Shown one piece after another: positions 1 to 7,645 of a DNA stretch of 64,000 nucleotides (the first letter of the stretch is position 1; each line of letters starts with the position of its first letter). This DNA is from DASQPR01 sp963836775. GTDB taxonomy: Bacteria; Actinomycetota; Actinomycetes; Mycobacteriales; Micromonosporaceae. The translations under genes and the position numbers were made by a program. The DNA is taken from assembly GCA_963836775.1 (NCBI GenBank), contig CAWIKR010000003.1:1116001-1180000 (forward strand). Reading direction: 5' to 3'. The notes under the pieces are model-generated. The model was not told the DNA's origin, made no database searches, and saw only the letters and a list, made by a program, of their open reading frames with translations.

Positions 1-1049
1 TCCGGTGTCCGGGTGATGTCGAACGTGTCCGGATCCGCGTACACCTCGGGGTCCCGGTTGGCGGCACCGATCAGCGTGACGACGAACCGGCCCGGCCGCA
101 CCTCGAACCCGGCCAGTTCGGTGGCTTCGGACGCGTACCGCCCGGTCCGTTGCACTGGCGGGTCGAACCGCAGCGTCTCCTCGATGGCCTTGGGCGCGAG
201 GGTGTGCGGGTCAGCGCACAGTGCGGCCCACTGGTCCGGATGATCGAGCAGCGCGTTCACCGCGTTCCCGATCAGGTTGACGGTGGTTTCAAAACCCGCG
301 ACCAGCAGGAGTACGCACATCGGCAGCATCTCGTGCGGCTTGATCTGGTCCCCCTCGGCGGCGACGATGTCGCTCACGATGTCGTCGGCCGGGTCCCGGC
401 GGCGCAGGTCGAAGAGTTCCTCGAACAATCTCTCCAGCTCGACGTTGGCGGCCATCAGCCGGGACGCGTGCGACAGCGACTGGATGCCGTCGAGCGCGCT
501 GCCGATCACCGCCCCGATCCGGGCGAACCGGTCGGCGTCGGCGTGCGCGATCCCCAGCAGGTCCGTGATGACCGAGACGGGAAGCGGCGTGGCCAGTGCG
601 CTGACCAGGTCGAACTCGGAGCCGGCGCGGTCGAGCAGGGTGCCGACGCGGTCCGCGATCCGGGGTCGGTAGCCGGCCATCTTCTTGGGACTGAAGGCGG
701 GCATCGCCAGGCGCCGCAGCCGCGTGTGATCCGGCGGATTCATATCCAGAAACGACAGGTCGGCTTCGGTGGGATCGGCGGCGTCGCCGGGCATCCGGAC
801 CAGGAACGCACGGTCGCGCAGCACCGTCCGGCAGATCTCGTGGCTGGGCGTCATCAGGTTGCCGAGCCGGGTGGTCGACAGCGGGCCGCGGGCGCGGATC
901 TGGTCATAGATCGCGTACGGATTCCTCCGTCCGGGCCGCAGCTCCAGCCGGGCCATCGGGTCCCGGTGCAGGTAGGCCGCCCGGAGCAGGTCGAGTCGCT
1001 GCCGGTAGAACACGGTCGCGAAGGCGGCGGTCTGGCTCAGCTGGCTCAT
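1..1049 (-). CDS. Cytochrome P450 (C-terminus beyond window edge)
   Basis: This is a partial cytochrome P450, a soluble haem monooxygenase that usually receives electrons from a ferredoxin. The reading frame opens at the ATG at 1049 and runs off the left edge after about 349 residues. An LDMNPPDHTRLR segment near residue 95 is the usual C-helix region of bacterial class I P450s. The I-helix oxygen-binding motif AGFETT lies at residues 251-256, and the K-helix ExxR motif at 291-294 (EETLR). The haem-ligand cysteine loop is expected about 60 residues further on, outside the window, so it cannot be checked. A GGAACGGAG sequence about 10 bases upstream may be the ribosome site. Substrate is unknown; family membership is sure. 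Confidence 0.93.
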   Translation of the reverse strand, partial: MSQLSQTAAFATVFYRQRLDLLRAAYLHRDPMARLELRPGRRNPYAIYDQIRARGPLSTTRLGNLMTPSHEICRTVLRDRAFLVRMPGDAADPTEADLSFLDMNPPDHTRLRRLAMPAFSPKKMAGYRPRIADRVGTLLDRAGSEFDLVSALATPLPVSVITDLLGIAHADADRFARIGAVIGSALDGIQSLSHASRLMAANVELERLFEELFDLRRRDPADDIVSDIVAAEGDQIKPHEMLPMCVLLLVAGFETTVNLIGNAVNALLDHPDQWAALCADPHTLAPKAIEETLRFDPPVQRTGRYASEATELAGFEVRPGRFVVTLIGAANRDPEVYADPDTFDITRTP

Positions 1050-1172
1050 CGCCGGCGACTCCGTTCCGGAGGATGTCGAGGACGTGCTTGCTCTAATAAC
1101 CAATACACGTCAACTGCCACATGGCACGCCACTGCCGGACGACTTTCTGCGATTCGCGACGCGAAGTTCCGG

Positions 1173-2228
1173 TCAGCCGGCGTACGGAACGATCGTGGCA
1201 TCCCTCGGAACCGGCAGTCGAGTGCATTGAGCGGTGACGCTGCAGCGGTAGGTCGCGTCGCCGCCGATGACCACGTCCATGCCGGCCCAGTAGAGCGGCA
1301 CGCCGGACGGGACCGGAAGCGTGATCGCCTGCCATCGCCCGGCGCGCAGGTCGGCGGTGCGGACCACCACCGGAGCGATCCGGTTGCTCACCGAGATCGC
1401 CGCGTAGCGGCCGTCAGGGGACAGGGTGCCGCTGTCGATACCACCGGCCGGGCGGGCCGTCGGTGCACAGGTCCCGCCGGCGCCGTGACTTTCGGCCGCT
1501 AGCGCGTAACACGGCTGGCCGCTCGCTGTCAGGGCCCGTTGCAAGATGTCGCCGCCGGTCCCGAGGGCGAGCGGGTAGACGGCGGTCAGCCGGATCGAGG
1601 CGTGCGTGGTCACGTTCCAGACCACGGTCACGCCGGGACCGTCGCTGGGCTGATCGGCGTCGAAGAGCAGGACCGAGTCGCCGTTGACGCCGATTGCCGA
1701 GGGTCCGCCGGGCGTCGCGCCCGGAACCGCGTACGCACCGAGCCACCGCAGGTCCGGCAGCGCGTAGACCGACACGGTCACGTCATTCATCACCGCGAGC
1801 CGGGTGCCGTCGGCCGAAACCGTGAACTGGCCGGCGCCGACCCTCCGTCGCGACCCGTCGCGAGCCTGCAGGTAGACGAATCCGTCGTCGGCGCTGAAGA
1901 CGAACCCGCGAGGGGTCTCGGTCGCGACCACGACCGTGGTGCCGGCCGGCGCCGCCAGACGGATTCGGGAGCCGTCGGTCCCGGCCACGGTGTTGCCGGC
2001 GAGGTATTTGACCGTCGACGAGGATGCGGCGACGGTGGCGGTGGCCGTGGCAGCCGGTGCGGTCGCCGCGGCGGCCGAGGTCGGGGCCCCGATGGCCGCC
2101 GGTGACGAAGCGAGCGGCGCCGCGGCGCCGGCCGGAGCGACCCGATCCGAGGCGCAGCCGGACATCACCATCGCGACCGTCGCTGCGACAGCCGCCATGA
2201 GCGCTTGATGTAGGTGTTTCGCGACCAT
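1173..2228 (-). CDS. Beta-propeller-like lipoprotein
   Basis: This is a predicted secreted lipoprotein of about 351 residues. I chose the start at 2228 because it gives a compact signal peptide (MVAKHL, a hydrophobic core, then the lipobox MSGC near residue 22-25), with a purine-rich GGCGAGG just upstream; an upstream ATG at 2243 is possible. After an Ala/Thr-rich linker come repeated short segments such as FVFSADDGFVYL, FTVSADGTRLAV and GTLSPDGRYAAIS, which look like blades of a TolB/WD40-type propeller. The C-terminal part has paired cysteines (CYAL...GGTC; YRCSVTAQC), plausible disulfides outside the membrane. No enzyme motif is seen. It lies upstream of the P450 on the same strand with a 123-base gap. 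Function unknown. Confidence 0.8.
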   Translation of the reverse strand: MVAKHLHQALMAAVAATVAMVMSGCASDRVAPAGAAAPLASSPAAIGAPTSAAAATAPAATATATVAASSSTVKYLAGNTVAGTDGSRIRLAAPAGTTVVVATETPRGFVFSADDGFVYLQARDGSRRRVGAGQFTVSADGTRLAVMNDVTVSVYALPDLRWLGAYAVPGATPGGPSAIGVNGDSVLLFDADQPSDGPGVTVVWNVTTHASIRLTAVYPLALGTGGDILQRALTASGQPCYALAAESHGAGGTCAPTARPAGGIDSGTLSPDGRYAAISVSNRIAPVVVRTADLRAGRWQAITLPVPSGVPLYWAGMDVVIGGDATYRCSVTAQCTRLPVPRDATIVPYAG

Positions 2229-2498
2229 CCCGGGCCTCGCCATCGTCGGTCGTTGACGCCGTCGGTCGGTCCACCCGAAAGAGTGCGACCGAGGCTCACT
2301 ACGGGATTGACGCTCTCCGGCCGGCGACAGGTTGTCTTCCGCGTCCGATGTCGCCCGATGGGGTGACACCGCCGGACACCGGCGAGTCGATCAACGCTTG
2401 CCGCGCCGCACTCGTTCCGGCGGAATTGCGATCACTTGCCCGCCGCCGGCCATCCGATCGGCGGGTGCCACGTGACCAGCGGAGTGCGAGACGACGAG

Positions 2499-2837
2499 AT
2501 GGTGACGATGGCGGTGCTGTCCGGCATCGCCGCGCTGGTGATTGCCGCCGCCGTGGTCAGCGCGGTGGTCGGTGTGTCGGCGCGGCGCAAGGTGGTGATC
2601 GCGATGAGTGCCGCGATCGTGCTGCTGACCGGCCTTGGAGTAGTCGTGGCTTACCAGCAGATGGCTCCGACAGAGAAGGCCTACTGCCTGTCGCCGGCGC
2701 TCAACGCGAATGGCGAGTGGGTCTGCCAGGATCCGCGCCGGATGTCAGCGGCGGCAAGTAGCGGGCCGCGATTTCCGATTGGGCCGCTCGGTTTCCGACC
2801 GGCCCCGGCACCGACCGAGATCACAGCGGACCGGTGA
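2499..2837 (+). CDS. Small membrane protein of unknown function
   Basis: This is a protein of about 112 residues with two predicted membrane helices near the N-terminus (AVLSGIAALVIAAAVVSAVV and VIAMSAAIVLLTGLGVVVAY), separated by a basic SARRK loop. It ends in a Pro/Ala-rich tail containing a cysteine pair (YCLS, VCQD). The start at 2499 is chosen for the membrane helix that follows and a GGAG about 13 bases upstream; in-frame starts at 2436 and 2508 are alternatives. Its 3' end overlaps the convergent TetR gene by 17 bases. I do not recognise a family. Confidence 0.5.
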   Translation: MVTMAVLSGIAALVIAAAVVSAVVGVSARRKVVIAMSAAIVLLTGLGVVVAYQQMAPTEKAYCLSPALNANGEWVCQDPRRMSAAASSGPRFPIGPLGFRPAPAPTEITADR

Positions 2838-3411
2838 GGTAGCGCTGCAGCGTCGGGCCGACCAGCCCGGCGACCTGTTCCGGTTCCAGACTCGCCAACG
2901 GCTCAATCTTGATCAGATAGCGGGCCAGCCCGAGGCCGATGATCTGACTGCCGACCAGCGACGCCCGCAGCTTGGCCTCGTCCGGCGGCACATCGAGGCG
3001 GCTGGTGATCCGGCGCAGGATCTGCGAGGTCGCGAACTCGCGCAGCATCCGGGCCGACCACTCGTGAGCCAGTCCGCTGCGGACCAGGGCGAGAATCGCC
3101 GGTCCGATGGTCGGGTCTCCCCAGACCTTGAGGAACGTCCGGACGATGCGTACGCCCATCTCGTCCTGCGGACCGGCGACCGCCTCGGCGAGGAACACCG
3201 ACGGGTCGGTCGGTGCGCCGACCACCGCGAGGAAGAGTTCCTCTTTGGTGGCGAAGTAGTGATAGACCAGCGCCGGATCGACTCCGGCGCTGGTGGCTAT
3301 CCCGCGGATCGAGGCACCATCGAAACCGCGCTCGGCGAAGGCGTCCCGGGCCGCGTTGACGATCGCGTCCTTGGTGTCCGGGCTGCCCTTGCGCCGGCCG
3401 GTGCGTGCCAT
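2821..3411 (-). CDS. TetR-family transcriptional regulator
   Basis: This 196-residue protein is a TetR-type repressor. The N-terminal helix-turn-helix is clear: DAIVNAARDAFAERGFDGASI, then RGIATSAGVDPALVYHYFATKEELF at about residues 15-60. The C-terminal ligand-binding half is all helical and includes a WGDP/HEWSARMLREF segment common in actinobacterial members. It is the last gene of a three-gene run (ATPase 4940, permease 4212, then this gene after a 63-base gap), so it probably controls the exporter. The likely operator is the symmetrical region at 5014-5056 ahead of the ATPase. Ligand unknown. Confidence 0.92.
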   Translation of the reverse strand: MARTGRRKGSPDTKDAIVNAARDAFAERGFDGASIRGIATSAGVDPALVYHYFATKEELFLAVVGAPTDPSVFLAEAVAGPQDEMGVRIVRTFLKVWGDPTIGPAILALVRSGLAHEWSARMLREFATSQILRRITSRLDVPPDEAKLRASLVGSQIIGLGLARYLIKIEPLASLEPEQVAGLVGPTLQRYLTGPL

Positions 3412-3474
3412 TCCGCCCCCGTCTCTCGTACCGCTGAATCTCGCTCTTGATCTCGGCCGATGCCGTCGCTCACG

Positions 3475-4212
3475 CTAGTCGGTGCGCCGCCGCAGGGTGG
3501 CGGCCGCGAGCGCTAGCGCGACGACGGCCGCGCCGACCACGATCACCAGGTCGCGCCACATGGTGCTGGTCGCGCTTGTGTAGCTGCCGACCTGCTCAAG
3601 GGCTTCGACGGCGTAAGTCATCGGCAGCACCTTCGCGATGCCACCGAGGACGCCGGCCATCTCGGCTCGCGGCGCGAACAGCCCGCAGAGGAACAGCTGC
3701 GGCAGCACCACGGCCGGCATGAACTGCACCGCCTGGAATTCGGTCTGGGCGAACGCGCTGGCCAGCAGGCCGAGAGCCATGCCAAGGATGGCGTCGGCGA
3801 CCGCGAACACCATCACCCACCAGAAGCTGCCGGCGATGGTGATGTCGAACGCCCAGTAGGCCACCGCGGTGACGACGCCGGCCTGGATCGCGGCCGCGAG
3901 ACCGAACGCGAGTGCGTAGCCGAACAGCAGGTCCAGCTTGGACAGTGGGGTGGTGAGCAGCCGCTCCAGTGTGCCGGTGGTCCGCTCCCGGAGCATCGCG
4001 ATGCTGGTCACGATGAACATCAGGACGAACGGGAAGATCCCCAGCATGATCAGGCCGACGTGGTTGAAGACCGGCCGCCGGTCGTCGAAGACGTAGTAGA
4101 TGAGCGTCAGCAGCAGGGCCGGCATGGCCACGATCAGAGCCAACGTACGCCGGTCGTGGCGCAGCTGGTTGAGCACCCGGCCGGCGGTGCTGAAGAGGAT
4201 GCGCGGGTTCAC
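3475..4212 (-). CDS. ABC-2 type exporter permease
   Basis: This 245-residue protein is the membrane half of an ABC-2 (drug/lipid exporter) system. Six hydrophobic helices are visible, starting at LALIVAMPALLLTLIYYVF and ending at DLVIVVGAAVVALALAAATL. The segment MLRERTTGTLERLLTTPLSKLDLLFGY is the typical cytosolic ABC2 coupling region. It starts with GTG at 4212, overlapping the ATPase stop codon by four bases (GTGA), which implies translational coupling. One permease with one ATPase fits a homodimeric exporter. Substrate unknown; TetR control suggests a toxic compound. Confidence 0.93.
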   Translation of the reverse strand: MNPRILFSTAGRVLNQLRHDRRTLALIVAMPALLLTLIYYVFDDRRPVFNHVGLIMLGIFPFVLMFIVTSIAMLRERTTGTLERLLTTPLSKLDLLFGYALAFGLAAAIQAGVVTAVAYWAFDITIAGSFWWVMVFAVADAILGMALGLLASAFAQTEFQAVQFMPAVVLPQLFLCGLFAPRAEMAGVLGGIAKVLPMTYAVEALEQVGSYTSATSTMWRDLVIVVGAAVVALALAAATLRRRTD

Positions 4213-4940
4213 GCCGGGACTCCTTCGTCTTCGCGCTGCCGCACCAGCTTGAGGAAGGCGGCCTCGAGATCATTGGTGCCGGTCTGCGTCTGCACCGCCG
4301 AGGGGGTGTCATCGGCGATGATCAGGCCGTCGCGGATCAGGATCAGCCGGTCGCAGCGGCTGGCTTCGTCCATCACGTGGCTGGAGACCACCAGCGTGGT
4401 GCCGGCGCGGGCGAGCTCATGGAAGCGCTGCCACAGGTCGTCGCGGAGCACCGGGTCCTGTCCCACCGTGGGTTCGTCGAGGATGACCAGCTTGGGATTG
4501 CTGAGCAGGGTGCAGGCGAGCGAGGCGCGGCTGCGCTGGCCACCGGACAGGGTGTTCACCACCTGGTCCGCGGCGCTGCTCAGGCCGACGTCGGCGATCG
4601 CTCGATCAGCATCGGCGCGGCTGACGCCGTCGTAGAGGGATGCGAAATAGCGGGCGTTCTCCCGCACGGTCAGGTCCGCGTAGACGCTCGGGGCCTGGGT
4701 GAGATAGCCGACGATGGAGCGCAGCTTCGGCGAGCCGGCCACCTGCCCGAGCACGGTGACCGTGCCGGACTCCACCTTCTGCACGCCCACGATGGCCCTC
4801 ATCAGGGTGGTCTTGCCGCTGCCGCTCGGGCCGAGCAGCCCGGTGACGCTGCCGACCGGCATCGAGGTGGACAGGTGGTCCAGGACCAGGCGGCCGCCGC
4901 GCTTGACGACGAGGTCTGCCACCTCGATCGCGTTCTCCAT
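4209..4940 (-). CDS. ABC exporter ATP-binding protein
   Basis: This 243-residue ATPase powers the permease encoded next. Walker A is GPSGSGKT at residues 37-44, the signature is LSGGQ at 131-135, and Walker B is LVILDEP at 151-157, followed by SSHVMDEA of the H-loop. The start at 4940 has a strong ribosome site, AAAGGAGG, seven bases upstream. It is the first gene of the exporter/TetR run. Its upstream region carries the palindromic TetR-like sites at 5014-5056, so repression at this point is likely. Family assignment is sure; cargo is not known. Confidence 0.94.
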   Translation of the reverse strand: MENAIEVADLVVKRGGRLVLDHLSTSMPVGSVTGLLGPSGSGKTTLMRAIVGVQKVESGTVTVLGQVAGSPKLRSIVGYLTQAPSVYADLTVRENARYFASLYDGVSRADADRAIADVGLSSAADQVVNTLSGGQRSRASLACTLLSNPKLVILDEPTVGQDPVLRDDLWQRFHELARAGTTLVVSSHVMDEASRCDRLILIRDGLIIADDTPSAVQTQTGTNDLEAAFLKLVRQREDEGVPA

Positions 4941-5013
4941 GATCAGTCCTCCTTTCGATCTATTCGAGTACGGATTTCGAGCTCACCACAGGCTGGGCGA
5001 CTGCTTGTCGCGT

Positions 5014-5056
5014 AATTCATCGGATGTTGAACTCAACGGTAGATGAATTCAACATC
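5014..5056. promoter_or_regulatory. Probable TetR operator: two nested palindromes
   Basis: Two short palindromes of the same type sit 16 bases apart: GTTGAACTCAAC (5026-5037) and GATGAATTCAAC (5042-5053), both close to GTTGAATTCAAC. They are framed by longer inverted repeats: GATGTTGAA (5023-5031) pairs with TTCAACATC (5048-5056), and AATTCATC (5014-5021) pairs with GATGAATT (5042-5049). The site lies between the exporter operon (starts 4940, minus) and the lipoprotein gene (starts 5160, plus), so it could control both. That the nearby TetR protein binds here is inference. Confidence 0.6.
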
Positions 5057-5159
5057 GCGGTCAATCGCGGGTTTACAGAACTCGTACACGCGCCGGTGCC
5101 AAACGTTGGCAATCCGTCGGCACTCTCATCCCGACCCGAAGTCGCTAAGGAGAACGCCC

Positions 5160-5444
5160 ATGAGACGCACCCTCGCGGTGTGTGCCCTAGCCGCCGTGCT
5201 GGCGCTGACCGGATGCGCCGGTCGGGCACGGCAGCACGCGGACCTTCAGCCGGCCGGCACCACCACCTCGCAGCAGCCCGGCTCGACGCCGGCCGCCACG
5301 ACGGCGCCGGCCACCGCCACGTCCGATGACATCGCCGCCGACCTGGCGACCGTGGACAGCCAGCTCAATGGCGTGGACAAGCAGATGTCGAACCTCAACA
5401 CCCAGATCACCGACGCGGACAAGGCGGCCGACGATGACAACTAA
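5160..5444 (+). CDS. Small lipoprotein
   Basis: This 94-residue protein has a signal peptide and lipobox (RRTLAVCALAAVLALTGC, Cys at residue 19). A Thr/Pro/Ala-rich linker follows, then a short helix with heptad-like spacing (IAADLATVDSQLNGVDKQMSNLNTQI) ending in an acidic DADKAADDDN tail. The ATG at 5160 has a good AAGGAGAA ribosome site. The stop overlaps the start of the next secreted protein by 11 bases, so the two are almost certainly co-translated. The helix may form a coiled coil with a partner. No known family is recognised. Confidence 0.8.
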   Translation: MRRTLAVCALAAVLALTGCAGRARQHADLQPAGTTTSQQPGSTPAATTAPATATSDDIAADLATVDSQLNGVDKQMSNLNTQITDADKAADDDN

Positions 5445-6183
5445 GGCACTTCGATGGATCGCGGCGCTCGGCGTGTCCGCGGCCGTGGTGCTCGGAGCGG
5501 CACCGGTGGCCTACGCCGACTCGACGCCCGGTGCTGGCTCGATCCCGAAGCCCGGCAAGAATGCCGGGATCGACGCCTGGAAGGCGGCCGAGGATGCCCG
5601 GATCGCGGTCCGGATCAAGACGCTCGACGCGCTGACGATCGCGGTGCGCGGTGCGACGAATCTGACCAGCGCCCACCGCTCGACGTTGACGCAGCTGATC
5701 TCGTCGGACAAGGCCGGTCTCACCGCGCTCAAGGCGAAGATCGACGGTGCCTCCGACGTCGCGACCGTTAAGGCCGATGGTCGCGGAATCATCGTCGACT
5801 ACCGGATTTACATGCTCGCCACGCCACAGGTCCGGTTCACCATCGGGTCCGACATTCAGGCCGCCGCCGTGGCACGACTGAAGGATGTGCACGACAAGCT
5901 CGCCGCCGTGGTGAACAAGCTCGCCGCCGACGGCAAGGACGTGGCGCAGGAGCAGGCGCAACTGGACGACATGTCGGCGAAACTCGCGGCGGCCACCTCG
6001 GCCACTGCCGGTCAGGCCGACGCGCTGCTGGCGGTGAAGCCGTCGCCGGACGCCAGCGTGATGCATGCCGCGGTCGCACCCGTACGCGCCGCGATGCACG
6101 CCGGCCGGGACAACCTCAAGGCCGCGATCGCCGACGCCAAGAAGGTCCGCGGCGAACTGAAGTCGATGGTCGCGAAGAGTTAG
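5434..6183 (+). CDS. Secreted helical protein of unknown function
   Basis: This 249-residue protein has a Sec signal peptide ending near APVAYA-DS (residues 1-28). The mature part is almost all helix, rich in Ala, Lys and Asp, with segments such as IAVRIKTLDALTIAVRGA, LTALKAKIDGA and LAAVVNKLAADGKDVAQEQAQLDDM that look like coiled coil. No cysteine or enzyme motif is seen. It overlaps the preceding lipoprotein by 11 bases, and a strong hairpin follows at 6203-6241, so the pair forms a closed unit. I think of an envelope helper protein, but that is a guess. Confidence 0.8.
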   Translation: MTTKALRWIAALGVSAAVVLGAAPVAYADSTPGAGSIPKPGKNAGIDAWKAAEDARIAVRIKTLDALTIAVRGATNLTSAHRSTLTQLISSDKAGLTALKAKIDGASDVATVKADGRGIIVDYRIYMLATPQVRFTIGSDIQAAAVARLKDVHDKLAAVVNKLAADGKDVAQEQAQLDDMSAKLAAATSATAGQADALLAVKPSPDASVMHAAVAPVRAAMHAGRDNLKAAIADAKKVRGELKSMVAKS

Positions 6184-6202
6184 TCGCCCTGCAGTACTGA
6201 TC

Positions 6203-6241
6203 GGGGAGCGGTGGGTCGTTCAGAGCGGCTCACCGCTCCCC
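6203..6241 (+). terminator. Hairpin terminator after secreted-protein pair
   Basis: GGGGAGCGGTG (6203-6213) and CACCGCTCCCC (6231-6241) form a perfect 11-base stem with a 17-base loop, 19 bases after the stop codon. There is only a weak T-rich tail, as is usual in high-GC actinomycetes. Confidence 0.75.
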
Positions 6242-6776
6242 TATTTGGCACCCCTCCGGTGGCACCGTCTCGGCGTTCCAGCCCAGCCGCGAGCCCGCAA
6301 CGCGGCGGCCACAGGTGTGGCTACCTTGGGGCGCCAACCTTGGACGGCGCCCGACCGCCCCGGGACGCCGCCGACCGGCCTGGGACGCCGGCGGACTGCC
6401 CCGGGACGCCGCCGGCCGGGCCCGGGGCGATGCAGGGCGGCCCGGGTGATGCGGACGATGCGGGCGGCGTGAAGATCGCGACAGGTGTGAGCTGGTGGTC
6501 CCCGCAGGCCCCAAGATCGCGACAGCCGTGAGCTGACGGTTGGCCGCGCCGAGCCCTGGGTGCCCTGGTCTCACGGATGTCGCGATCTTGCTGGGACCGG
6601 CAGCCGCCGTCTCACACTTGTTGCGATCTTGGAACCGACGCCGCCGACGGGATGCCGGCGATCCAGGGCGGCGCGGGTGATGCAGGGCGGCCCGGGTGAT
6701 GCAGGGCGGCCCGGGTGATGCGGGGCGGCCCGGGTGATGCAGGGCGGCCCGGGCGATGCGGGACGCGCGCCAAGAT
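6242..6776. repeat. Repeat-rich intergenic DNA: dispersed 20-29-base element and 19-base tandem array
   Basis: No convincing gene lies here. A sequence close to AAGATCGCGACAGCCGTGAG occurs five times: plus strand at 6472, 6513 and 6772, and inverted at 6570-6589 and 6611-6630. Copies at 6513 and 6772 share a further CTGACGGTT. Facing copies can fold into hairpins (for example 6513-6532 with 6570-6589). A 19-base unit, GGGTGATGCAGGGCGGCCC, repeats four times in tandem at 6675-6750 with partial copies on both sides. Related GATCTTGCGAC hairpins occur at 55085 and 59299. Confidence 0.75.
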
Positions 6777-7075
6777 CGCGATAGCCGTGCGCTGACGGTT
6801 GAACCCGGCTCGCGACGGCGCACGGCGACCAGACCACGTTGGACCAGGAAAGTGCAGCACCGAGTCGCCTCGGCCGGCCGCGACATTGGTCCGGCGTCGG
6901 TCGCGACTCACTGACTCCGGACTGTGCGCGGCCCGGCCATCGAGTTCGACGACCAAGCGGAAACCGGGATAGTCGACGTCGTCGTAGACCTTGCTGCCCG
7001 GCTGGCGGTGCGCTGCTTGGCGAGTGCCGGACGGGAGCCGGTGCGCCTGTTCGAGAAGCGATACACCGCTCAGAG
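6777..7075 (-). pseudogene. Decayed DUF559 (endonuclease-like) gene fragment
   Basis: Reading the minus strand from about 7075 gives LLEQAHRLPSGTRQ, then KVYDDVDYPGFRLVVELDGR and RAAHSPESVSRDRRRTN. This matches the core of DUF559 proteins, a Vsr-like endonuclease-fold family common in actinomycetes; VVELDGRxxH is its hallmark. The normal N-terminal half is missing. Near 6840-6850 the frame changes: the usual tail (VVWSPCAVASRVQ) continues in another frame. It then merges into the repeat DNA. I read it as a truncated, frameshifted relic. Alternative: a chance match, which the length makes unlikely. Confidence 0.65.
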
Positions 7076-7094
7076 CGGCTCAGCGCTCACCGAT

Positions 7095-7178
7095 CGGCCC
7101 GGGAACCGGCCCGAGAGCCGGCCCGGGAACCGGCCCGAGAGCCGGCCCGGGAACCGGCCCGAGAGCCGGCCCAAGAAC
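7095..7178. repeat. 24-base tandem repeat, 3.5 copies
   Basis: The unit CGGCCCGGGAACCGGCCCGAGAGC occurs at 7095-7118, 7119-7142 and 7143-7166, with a partial copy to 7178. It lies between the DUF559 relic and hisI in DNA with no other gene. Internally, each unit is two similar 12-base halves. No protein role is supported. Confidence 0.85.
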
Positions 7179-7300
7179 CTGCTTGCGAAGATCAAAAAGG
7201 CCCACATGCTGGACCGCATGCAAGCTGCGCCAACGGGGCAGGCGAGAATCGATCGGTGTCCTCCGCACGCAACGACCCGATAGCGGGCGCCGAACCAGTC

Positions 7301-7645
7301 ATGACCGGTCTCGATCCGCTGATCGCGGCGCGCCTGAAACGCGACCCGAACGGCCTCGTCCCGGCCGTCGTCCAGCAGCACGACACCGGGGCGGTGCTGA
7401 TGGTGGCCTGGATGAACGACGCCGCGCTGCACGCGACGCTGACCACCGGCCGCGCGACATACTGGTCTCGCAGCCGCGCGTCGATGTGGGTGAAGGGTGA
7501 GACGTCCGGACATCACCAGGCGGTCGTCTCGGTCGCCCTCGACTGCGACGGCGACACCTTGCTGGTACGCGTGGATCAAACCGGACCGGCCTGCCACACC
7601 GGAAGCCCCACCTGCTTCGCCGACGTACTGCTGGAGACCTCATGA
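7301..7645 (+). CDS. hisI: Phosphoribosyl-AMP cyclohydrolase
   Basis: HisI opens the purine ring of phosphoribosyl-AMP in the third step of histidine synthesis, in the cytosol. The 114-residue protein has the expected length. Metal-binding residues are visible: DCD at 81-83 and cysteines at 98 and 105 (ACHTGSPTC). The WSRSR and WVKGETSGH blocks are typical. I chose the ATG at 7301; a GTG at 7256 in frame would add 15 residues. Its stop overlaps trpE by four bases (ATGA), the usual actinomycete hisI-trpE coupling. Confidence 0.95.
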   Translation: MTGLDPLIAARLKRDPNGLVPAVVQQHDTGAVLMVAWMNDAALHATLTTGRATYWSRSRASMWVKGETSGHHQAVVSVALDCDGDTLLVRVDQTGPACHTGSPTCFADVLLETS

